Source: Bin87 sp965220505 (GTDB lineage Bacteria; Chloroflexota; Dehalococcoidia; Lucifugimonadales; UBA3495). From it: DNA of 64,000 bases. The notes below the pieces were generated by a model. That model was not told where the DNA came from, ran no database searches, and worked only from the letters and a program-made list of their open reading frames with translations. Of the stretch, positions 31,436 through 37,480 are shown one piece after another (the stretch's first letter is position 1; each line of letters begins with the position of its first letter). The stretch covers positions 1,550,001-1,614,000 of the forward strand of contig CBDCQE010000001.1 of assembly GCA_965220505.1 (NCBI GenBank), in the 5' to 3' direction. A program made the position numbers and the translations under genes.

Positions 31436-32287
31436 TCAGAGGCCAGCGAAGAAGTCGGCGGGGACCACCTCACCGTCAGCCACCGGCGGTTCCGCGCGAA
31501 TGAAGTGCTCCACGCCGATCACGGAGGCGGTAACTTCCCGGGGGATGCGCTCGTAGGGCCAGTCCGGCTGCAACTGCGTGAAGTGTCGCTTGATGCAGGC
31601 CATCTTGGCGTCCAGGCCATCGGATGCGTCCACGGTCAGGTTGATGGTTTCGGGGTCCGCGCCGTCGTTGACGCGATCCGGAGACGGCATGGGGAAGTCT
31701 ACGCCGGCCGCCTGTAGCGATTCCGCCATGTGCACGCGGAACCCGCGTGGCCGCACGCTGTAGAAAAGGCGGTCCGTCTGGTGCGGTTGAATGCCGATGG
31801 CCATGTGGTGCGGGAAGGAGGATGGGTCGGCGGCCAGCCGGAAGGCGGTGGTGGAATGCTGGCAAATGGCGATGTGGTCAGGGTGACCGTACAGGCCGTC
31901 CATACCGAAGGTGAGGATCACCTGAGGCCGGAACCGGCGGATTTCGAATACCAGGCGGGCCACCACCTCGTGCTCGTCCGCCTGCACAAAGGCTTTGGGA
32001 TGAAAGTTGTCGTCCCAGCCCGCCATGCCGGAATCGCGGTACTGCAGCACTTCGTGGGACTCAATCCCCAGCTCTTTGATCGCCTCAGCCAGTTCACCAC
32101 GCCGGACCTCTCCAATGGTCTCGCGGGTGGCGGAACCGGGCTGTCGGATTTCGCCGAGCTCTCCCGAGGTGGCGGTGATCAGCCGGGCGGTTACACCGCG
32201 CGCGGTGTGCATGGCAATGGTTCCGCCGACCGGGAAGGCCTCGTCGTCGGGGTGCGCGAACAGTATGAGGAGACGATGATCTGGCAT
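31436..32287 (-). CDS. PIG-L/LmbE family zinc deacetylase
   Basis: 283 residues. The zinc-binding AHPDDE motif lies at the N-terminus (LFAHPDDEAFPVGG) and the third ligand in YGHPDHIAI. The family removes acetyl groups from N-acetylglucosamine-linked substrates (MshB in mycothiol, BshB in bacillithiol, LmbE-like). The length is close to MshB, but no thiol-biosynthesis neighbours are present. It lies downstream of the VOC gene at 32378, on the same strand, with a palindromic repeat between them. Confidence 0.87.
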   Translation of the reverse strand: MPDHRLLILFAHPDDEAFPVGGTIAMHTARGVTARLITATSGELGEIRQPGSATRETIGEVRRGELAEAIKELGIESHEVLQYRDSGMAGWDDNFHPKAFVQADEHEVVARLVFEIRRFRPQVILTFGMDGLYGHPDHIAICQHSTTAFRLAADPSSFPHHMAIGIQPHQTDRLFYSVRPRGFRVHMAESLQAAGVDFPMPSPDRVNDGADPETINLTVDASDGLDAKMACIKRHFTQLQPDWPYERIPREVTASVIGVEHFIRAEPPVADGEVVPADFFAGL

Positions 32288-32324
32288 AATCGTGTTTCGG
32301 TTTGCGGAGTCGGCGGTTGTTGCT

Positions 32325-32350
32325 TAGGGGCGAATGATCATTCGCCCCTA
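32325..32350. repeat. Palindromic repeat copy 2 (26-bp perfect palindrome)
   Basis: The longest copy: the 20-base core GGGCGAATGATCATTCGCCC is extended symmetrically by TAG and CTA. It lies 28 bases downstream of the VOC gene's end and 38 bases upstream of the PIG-L gene. Confidence 0.87.
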
Positions 32351-32377
32351 CGTGAACGCGGTTCGCGCAGCGACGAG

Positions 32378-32740
32378 CTAACCGTCAATCACCTCGAGGA
32401 CTTCCAGGATGATGCCCTGGGGTCCCTCGAAGAACATGACGCGGCGGCCGCCGCCCACAGTGGTCTCCTCAAGTACCGTTGCGCCCCCGTTCTTCAGGTC
32501 GGCGATGGTACCGTCGATGTCCGTGGTGTCGATGGCAATGTGCTCGAAGCCATAGTTCTGCGGGTGGGTCTGCGTGGCCACGTGGTCGGTCACGTTCAGG
32601 GGCAGGCCGTGGAGGTCCAGCCGGAACCCGCCATTCGGGGTCTCGGCGGTGACCGTGGCGCCCAGGTTCTGGATGTACCAGTCTGCGGTAGCCTTGGGAT
32701 CGGGGGTCTTGAGGTGAACGTGGTTCAGTGAGAATGCCAT
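32378..32740 (-). CDS. VOC family protein
   Basis: 120 residues from the ATG at 32740, which follows an AGGAGG site. It is a single VOC domain: NHVHLKTPDPKATADWY starts the first module, FEHIAIDTTDIDG the second, and the final metal Glu is in GIILEVLEV. It is similar in layout to the VOC protein at 5844-6233. It could be a lyase or a dioxygenase; the reaction is unknown. It is transcribed toward the PIG-L gene. Confidence 0.8.
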   Translation of the reverse strand: MAFSLNHVHLKTPDPKATADWYIQNLGATVTAETPNGGFRLDLHGLPLNVTDHVATQTHPQNYGFEHIAIDTTDIDGTIADLKNGGATVLEETTVGGGRRVMFFEGPQGIILEVLEVIDG

Positions 32741-32828
32741 GGCGATAGCCCTCCTACGAATGGTCCGCGGACCGAGTGCATGGGAGTGTTTCGCGGATTG
32801 TAACACAGGGTGCCGCCACGGCCGGCGA

Positions 32829-32837
32829 TGATATACT
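32829..32837 (+). promoter_or_regulatory. Extended -10 promoter for the F420 reductase gene
   Basis: TGaTATACT, 30 bases ahead of the ATG at 32868. Confidence 0.5.
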
Positions 32838-32867
32838 TGCGCCGCAAATTACCCGGAGGAGAAATAG

Positions 32868-33515
32868 ATGCTGGCGTTTTTGGGAGGCACCGGACCGGAA
32901 GGCAAGGGATTGGCGCTGCGCCTGGCGATCGCTGGAGACGCGGTGGTCATAGGATCACGCGACGCCGGTCGGGCGCAGGAGGCCGCCGACGAGTTGCTGG
33001 CCCTGGCGCCAGGCGCCACCATCTCCGGAGCGGTGAACCCCGAGGCTGCGGCGCAATCCGATGTGGTGTTCCTGACCATGCCCTACAACGGCATGTCGCC
33101 AACCATTGCCGGCGTCGGCGACGCCCTGGACGGCAAGGTGGTGGTCACGGTGATCGCTCCCATGCGGTTCGAACGGGGCGTGGGCGCCATCGCTGAGGAA
33201 GTGGAAGCGGGTTCGGCTGCCGAAGAGGCGCAAGCTGCGGCCCCCGGTTCCAAGGTGGTCGCCGCCTTCCAGAACGTGTCCGCCGAGGAACTGTTGAAGC
33301 CGGGCGTCACGCTGGACGAGGACGTCGTCATCTGCGGCGACGACGAGGACGCCAAGCAGGTCGTGGTCGATCTCACGCGGAAGATACCCAACCTGCGTCC
33401 GGTGGATGCCGGCGCTCTCTATAACGCCAAATACGTGGAGCAGATCACTCCTCTGCTGGTCAACATCAACCGGCGTTACCGCGCGCATTCGGGGGTGCGG
33501 ATCACCGGAGTGTAG
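32868..33515 (+). CDS. npdG: NADPH-dependent F420 reductase
   Basis: 215 residues. The N-terminal Rossmann motif is FLGGTGPEGKGLALRLA, followed by VIGSRDAGRAQEAADEL, whose Ser-Arg pair is typical of NADPH binding in F420:NADPH oxidoreductase (Fno/NpdG). The sequence KVVAAFQNVSAEELL and the late DAGALYNAKYVEQITPLLVNIN are also family-typical. It transfers hydride between NADP and coenzyme F420, so it implies that this organism makes or uses F420. A GGAGG site precedes the ATG. It is a single gene, followed by an unrelated membrane protein gene. Confidence 0.85.
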   Translation: MLAFLGGTGPEGKGLALRLAIAGDAVVIGSRDAGRAQEAADELLALAPGATISGAVNPEAAAQSDVVFLTMPYNGMSPTIAGVGDALDGKVVVTVIAPMRFERGVGAIAEEVEAGSAAEEAQAAAPGSKVVAAFQNVSAEELLKPGVTLDEDVVICGDDEDAKQVVVDLTRKIPNLRPVDAGALYNAKYVEQITPLLVNINRRYRAHSGVRITGV

Positions 33516-33548
33516 CGCTGGCCGGTCGATTGGCAGAGGCGCGGCGCT

Positions 33549-34040
33549 ATGGTACAAAATGAAGGGGAGACGTTTGACCGTCAAACACCGTCGCGATTGT
33601 TCCGGGTTATGCTGGATGGTGTGTCGTACCGTTGGGCCGGCTGGGGGCTGACGGCCCACGCTGCTCTGACTCTAGGCGGGACGGTATGGGCGGCATGGCA
33701 CGCCGTTTTTGTCGACGGGGACACCGAAGCTTATGATCTGTATGTTGCAATCGGCATTGGCCTGATACGCGCCTTTGCGATTTCTGTAGCCACCGTTGTA
33801 ACGGTTTCGGAGGTGATTGACACGACTATGGTTATCGCACATTTTGTCGGGCAGAAAATGAAGGCCGAAGGCCGTGCCGAAGGCCGTGCCGAAGCCGAGA
33901 AGGAAATGCGCGCTCAGATGGCCGCATGGCTTGACCGTCTGCTTGCTCAACATCCTGAACTAAAGGACAGCATAGAGCCATTGCCGGGTACGCAAACCGA
34001 AAACGGCGGCAATCGGGACAAACCACAGGAGGAACACTGA
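33549..34040 (+). CDS. Membrane protein with C-terminal charged coiled-coil, unknown
   Basis: 163 residues: two hydrophobic helices (about residues 33-53 and 64-90), then a charged helix with a short repeated unit (KAEGRAEGRAEAEKEMRAQM) and a Pro/Asn-rich tail. It is probably a two-pass inner-membrane protein with a cytoplasmic coiled-coil. The stop is followed one base later by the ATG of the next gene, so translation is coupled. The family is not recognised. The start is uncertain, because the ATG at 33549 is surrounded by a -10-like TGgTACAAA. Confidence 0.55.
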   Translation: MVQNEGETFDRQTPSRLFRVMLDGVSYRWAGWGLTAHAALTLGGTVWAAWHAVFVDGDTEAYDLYVAIGIGLIRAFAISVATVVTVSEVIDTTMVIAHFVGQKMKAEGRAEGRAEAEKEMRAQMAAWLDRLLAQHPELKDSIEPLPGTQTENGGNRDKPQEEH

Positions 34041-34041
34041 T

Positions 34042-34566
34042 ATGCCACGAGCTACGTTAGATTTGCAGAACGCCGGCGACCTCTCGGCCGTTAGCGGCCA
34101 ATGGAAAGTGGCGCACGGATTCGTGCCCGACGAACCCAATGAGGGAATCGTCCCCGAAGCGGAAGGGTCGCCGTGCCGCCTGCCCGACTATGATGACTCC
34201 GGCTGGGAAGATTGCGGCGATCTGGGCGCATGGCGACGACGCGGTGTGTCATTCATCTGGTACCGCATCAAGGCGACCCTGCCGGAAACCGTCGGCGGGC
34301 GTCCGCTGGAAGGCGCACGCTGCCTGTTCGAGTCCTGTATCGACGATTACGGCGAGATCTGGATCAACGGCGAGTGCGACCGGGAACGCGCCACGGTACA
34401 GGGATTCAACGTTCCCCAGCGGGTCGTCGTATCCACCGAGCCCAAAGCTGGCGACGAGGTAACCATCGCGATCCTGGCGATGAACGGCCCACTGGCCGCA
34501 CCCGGCGGAGCGGTGTTCGTCCGCTACGCCAACCTGGCTTTCGAATGGCGGGAAGCCGGCTACTGA
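34042..34566 (+). CDS. Galactose-binding-like jelly-roll protein (GH2 sugar-binding-domain type)
   Basis: 174 residues resembling the N-terminal sugar-binding jelly-roll of glycoside hydrolase family 2. The signs are GQWKVAHGF, the DDSGWEDCGDLGAW segment, WYRIKATLPE, then DDYGEIWINGE. No catalytic barrel follows, so this is a free-standing domain with no signal peptide. It is translationally coupled to the upstream membrane protein gene. It may bind a carbohydrate or act as an adaptor; the role is unknown. A palindromic repeat lies 28 bases downstream. Confidence 0.65.
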   Translation: MPRATLDLQNAGDLSAVSGQWKVAHGFVPDEPNEGIVPEAEGSPCRLPDYDDSGWEDCGDLGAWRRRGVSFIWYRIKATLPETVGGRPLEGARCLFESCIDDYGEIWINGECDRERATVQGFNVPQRVVVSTEPKAGDEVTIAILAMNGPLAAPGGAVFVRYANLAFEWREAGY

Positions 34567-34593
34567 CTTCCGCCGTAGACCGTCACAACACGC

Positions 34594-34617
34594 AGGGGCG
34601 AATGATCATTCGCCCCT
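34594..34617. repeat. Palindromic repeat copy 3 (24-bp perfect palindrome)
   Basis: The same 20-base core GGGCGAATGATCATTCGCCC, extended by AG and CT. It lies between the convergent ends of the jelly-roll gene (28 bases away) and the small acidic-tail gene (26 bases away). Confidence 0.87.
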
Positions 34618-34642
34618 ACACCATTAAGTCAACGTCGGCGGG

Positions 34643-34960
34643 TTAGGCCAGCCAGTCGCCCTCGTCCTCTTCGTCGTCGCCACCATCGCCGTCGTTGGTG
34701 ACCACCTGGCCGGGGTTATGTGAATAACCGTGCGACTCCAGTTCGGATTGGATGGTGGACGCGAAATCGGCCGGTGCCTGGCTCGCCGGCAGCGTTATCT
34801 CTACGGTGCCGCGCTCGGTCACACTGACCTCGCCCGGGTCCTCACGGGCCAACTCCACGCTGACCGATTCACGGTGGATGCCGAAATCGTCGGTTACCGC
34901 AAAGACCGCGGCCATGTCCTCCATGGTGATGATGGTGACGTTGTCGTCGGACATGGTCAT
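34643..34960 (-). CDS. Small protein with acidic C-terminal tail, unknown
   Basis: 105 residues from the ATG at 34960, chosen for the AGGAG site just upstream. The body (residues ~1-75) looks like a small alpha/beta domain (TIITMEDMAAVFAVTDDFG, EVSVTERGTVEITLPASQ), and the last ~15 residues are almost all Asp, Glu and Gly (DGDGGDDEEDEGDWLA). The start lies directly after the stop of the thioredoxin-like gene, so the two are coupled. No family is recognised. The acidic tail might interact with metals, nucleic-acid-binding proteins or the partner. Confidence 0.55.
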   Translation of the reverse strand: MTMSDDNVTIITMEDMAAVFAVTDDFGIHRESVSVELAREDPGEVSVTERGTVEITLPASQAPADFASTIQSELESHGYSHNPGQVVTNDGDGGDDEEDEGDWLA

Positions 34961-34962
34961 GG

Positions 34963-35592
34963 CTACTCCTGTGGCGGCCACTCGGTGCCACCCTCGGCCG
35001 GCCTTTCAGCAGCGGGCAGCGCCATACCGTCGGCCACCACCTGCTGGAATTCGTTCAGGATGACCGAACCCCATTCGGCAGCCTTGCTAACCCGGTGAGC
35101 GGTTCGGCGTCCCCGTGTCTGCTGACGGCGCTCCCCTTCGTCGGACACGGAGGCGGCGGCCTGGGCAACCATCTCGTCCATCGCATCGATAGTAGGAACC
35201 AGCGAGCGGGCTGTCTCGATAAACCGTGCGATCTCCCCCATGGCGCCGTCGAAGACCACGAACACCGGCACCGTTCCGGCGCGATGCTCGGGCAGGAAGC
35301 TATTGGTCAACTCCAGCTCATCGTCCCGATTGAACACGCTGAGCCGGATGTTGTCGCAGGCGTCGGCGAGACGCAGGATGGCCGGCGTGGTGGACATGGC
35401 GTCACCGCACCAGTCCGAGGTGAAGACGGCCAGGTTCACCGGCTGCTCCAACCCGTTGAAGTAGTCCAGCACGTTCTCGGGGATGGAAACGCCGGCGTGG
35501 ATCTGACAGAACGGGTCTTTGTTCACTTTGATGATGTCGATGTATTGCTCGGTGGTCATTCCCTGGCTGAATTTCTCTGCTGACAGTGTCAT
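34963..35592 (-). CDS. Thioredoxin-fold protein with a single active-site cysteine
   Basis: 209 residues. The thioredoxin-like core is seen in NLAVFTSDWCGDAMSTTPAIL, followed by RLSVFNRDDELE, then the cis-Pro region AGTVPVFVVFD. The CxxC of classical thioredoxins is reduced to WCGDA, i.e. only the first cysteine is present, as in some WCGD-type members. It may still do glutathione-like or peroxiredoxin-like chemistry, or act only as a scaffold. The C-terminal ~60 residues are an extra helical, charged tail. It is followed immediately by the acidic-tail gene. Confidence 0.72.
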   Translation of the reverse strand: MTLSAEKFSQGMTTEQYIDIIKVNKDPFCQIHAGVSIPENVLDYFNGLEQPVNLAVFTSDWCGDAMSTTPAILRLADACDNIRLSVFNRDDELELTNSFLPEHRAGTVPVFVVFDGAMGEIARFIETARSLVPTIDAMDEMVAQAAASVSDEGERRQQTRGRRTAHRVSKAAEWGSVILNEFQQVVADGMALPAAERPAEGGTEWPPQE

Positions 35593-35641
35593 TTCGCACC
35601 TCCCGTGTTCTGAGGGCGTTTTTGCCGTGGTCTGTGCCCGG

Positions 35642-35650
35642 TGCTAAAAT
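35642..35650 (+). promoter_or_regulatory. Extended -10 promoter for the DUF6941-like gene
   Basis: TGCTAAAAT, about 48 bases ahead of the preferred TTG start at 35698. Its position argues against the earlier GTG at 35641 as the start. Confidence 0.45.
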
Positions 35651-35697
35651 CGTGGCCATATATTACCAGCCCCCAGTGGGCAAAAACGGAGCCGCTG

Positions 35698-36120
35698 TTG
35701 ACTACCGAACGAAGCGGAGTGTACCTGAAATATGCCCTGTTCTGCCGTGAGACCGAAGAAGGGGACGGGGACGACCTGAGTTTCAAGGGCGTCATTGACC
35801 TGGTGGACATCCCGATGCCGGAAGAGCCGCCCAGCGGGGACGGCCCGCGGGTGCTCGCCAGCGTTGACGCACAATTGGCGTTCTGCATCGCCGGCGCCAC
35901 CGCCGGATCGCACACCCTGGAAGTTACCATACGGGCGCCGGGCGCGAGCCTGTCCAGCCCGCCACCCCAGGAAGTCACCTGGGACGAAGGCATTTTCTTC
36001 CAGCGTTGGATCAAGCCCTTCCGCATACCGGTAACCCGCCTCGGCCGCCACGTGGCCGCCATCGCCTTCGACGGCATGCCGCTGGGGGAGGCCAGCTTCC
36101 TGGTGCGGCTGAAACCGTAA
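35698..36120 (+). CDS. DUF6941-like small protein
   Basis: 140 residues if the TTG at 35698 (ACGGAG eight bases upstream) is the start. The segment LKYALFCRETEEG, then DDLSFKGVIDLVDIP, and the later SHTLEVTIRAPG and FDGMPLGEASFLVRL resemble the DUF6941 family, beta-sandwich proteins with no known role. A -10 element lies upstream. It is divergent from the thioredoxin-like gene and followed by a DUF1998 remnant. The start codon and family are both moderately certain. Confidence 0.55.
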   Translation: MTTERSGVYLKYALFCRETEEGDGDDLSFKGVIDLVDIPMPEEPPSGDGPRVLASVDAQLAFCIAGATAGSHTLEVTIRAPGASLSSPPPQEVTWDEGIFFQRWIKPFRIPVTRLGRHVAAIAFDGMPLGEASFLVRLKP

Positions 36121-36121
36121 A

Positions 36122-36568
36122 TTTATAGTCCACCAGATAGGGTGGTACTATTTCTGGGTAAATACTTCGCACAGCGATTTCGCTAAAGCTGGGATTGGTG
36201 CTCTGGAGCATATGATACGTGTTGGAGCCATGTTCGTCATACCGGCGGACAGGTTCGACACCAGCACTTACTCCCAGAGCAACAATGAGCCGGCGGCTTT
36301 CTATTACGAAAACTACCGGGGTGGCATCGGTATGGCCAAGAAATTGTTTGAGGTGTGGCCAACCGCCTTGGCAAAGGGGATGGAGATTGCCCGCAGTTGC
36401 ACTTGCCGGTTAGGCTGCCAGAATTGCATTGAGCCGGCGAATTCGTACGATATAAGCAATGCGGACATTGATAAAGTGCGCGGTATTGAGCTGGCTACTG
36501 AGCTCTTGGCCGCAGCCCAAAATGGCCCTGACCGACAATTCCGCAACGGGCGAATGGTTCCGGCATAA
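36122..36568 (+). pseudogene. C-terminal remnant of a DUF1998-containing helicase-type protein
   Basis: The frame is open through this stretch; the first ATG is at 36212. The sequence FAKAGIGALEHMIRVGAMFV, then FYYENYRGGIGMAKKLFE, and the four-cysteine cluster CTCRLGCQNC match the C-terminal DUF1998 zinc module of MrfA-type DEAD/DEAH helicases and of DISARM DrmB. The helicase core that should precede it is absent; a different gene ends at 36120. It is therefore a truncated remnant. Its lower GC content suggests transfer. A palindromic repeat begins eight bases after the stop, perhaps marking a junction. Confidence 0.68.
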
Positions 36569-36576
36569 AACCAGTA

Positions 36577-36598
36577 GGGGCGAATGATCATTCGCCCC
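36577..36598. repeat. Palindromic repeat copy 4 (22-bp perfect palindrome)
   Basis: The core GGGCGAATGATCATTCGCCC is flanked by one extra G and C, with TA before it. It lies between the DUF1998 remnant (eight bases away) and the convergent Uma2 gene (78 bases away). A partial copy of one arm (GGGCGAATGG) occurs at about 36548. Confidence 0.86.
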
Positions 36599-36676
36599 GG
36601 CGTGATTTCCTTTCGCTACGCTGTCCTGGATCCTCGTCCAGCGTCGGTGACGTAAGGCAACGGCGCCACCTGCCGG

Positions 36677-37399
36677 CTACGATTCAGACTGCCGGCGGTT
36701 TAACTCCTCGCGCAGCCGACGATTTTCCTCCTCGAGGGCTTGAAGGCTTGCGTTGGCGGAGGCCCGCCCTGCGGATCCCACTTCCTCCGGCGTGATAAGC
36801 CACCGGCCTCCAACCGGGTCATAGAGCTGGAGGGTCAAATCCTCTCGTGCACAGACGTCCAGACCCAGCACGGCGCTGTGCGCCCATAGCGTTCCGTCGA
36901 GGCTGGTGGACAGCGGCATCGGGCGGTAGGTTCCATCGTCTTCCAACCGCTCCCAGGCCAGCGCCGGCGTAAAGAGTTCGCCGGTAGGGTCGAAGCGCCA
37001 GTATTCGCTGACCCCTAAACCCAGGTAAATCTCCCGCTTCCGGGCAATATCCTCCCACCAGGTGCTGGGCGACGCGATTTCCAGCACGAAGTCGGGCGCT
37101 TGGCCCTCTTCCCACAGCTTCCAGGTATCCCGGGGGTGATTGCCGCTGGCGCCGAACACTGCAAACACGTCCGGCGCCACTCGCACGCCGTTGTCGCCTT
37201 CCCGATAGTATATGAGCAAATCGCAGCCGATATAGACGTCGGGGCGGTCTCGGAACCAGTCGCGCAGGATGAAAAAGGTTCCGGCCGTGGGTATTAACTG
37301 CCGTTCGGATTCGGCCATCGGTTCACCGTCGGAGGATGGGTAGTCGATTTCCGCACCGGAAGGACGGCCCTGATGCGTTGCGACGGGTTTGGCAACCAT
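36677..37399 (-). CDS. Uma2 family protein with C-terminal coiled-coil
   Basis: 240 residues from the ATG at 37399, which has AGGAG ten bases upstream; the ATG at 37408 is too close to that site. The Uma2 core shows RVAPDVFAVFG (Asp), FVLEIASPST (Glu-x-Ala-Ser) and the helix WWEDIARKREIYLGLGVSEYWRFDP. The usual Lys after the Glu-x is missing, as in many Uma2 proteins. The C-terminus is a short coiled-coil (ALEEENRRLREELNRRQ). It is predicted to be nuclease-like but of unproven function. Confidence 0.82.
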   Translation of the reverse strand: MVAKPVATHQGRPSGAEIDYPSSDGEPMAESERQLIPTAGTFFILRDWFRDRPDVYIGCDLLIYYREGDNGVRVAPDVFAVFGASGNHPRDTWKLWEEGQAPDFVLEIASPSTWWEDIARKREIYLGLGVSEYWRFDPTGELFTPALAWERLEDDGTYRPMPLSTSLDGTLWAHSAVLGLDVCAREDLTLQLYDPVGGRWLITPEEVGSAGRASANASLQALEEENRRLREELNRRQSES

Positions 37400-37480
37400 A
37401 ATGGTCATGCTCCTGGAGGCCGATAGCGTGGCTGCAGTGGCGTCGGCGGACCGGAACGCCCGCCGACGCATAGCGATGGA

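Noticed and set aside
31730..32731. Plus-strand reading frame of ~330 codons
   Set aside because: It lies opposite the PIG-L and VOC genes, whose motifs are clear, and it crosses palindrome copy 2. It has no ribosome site or recognisable domain.
33859..33900. Short tandem repeat (GGCCGTGCCGAA units) as a mobile or regulatory repeat
   Set aside because: It encodes the GRAEGRAEAE run in a coiled-coil and is simple codon-level repetition.
36212..36568. An intact small DUF1998 gene
   Set aside because: The homology extends upstream of the first ATG and the helicase part is missing, so a truncated remnant fits better.
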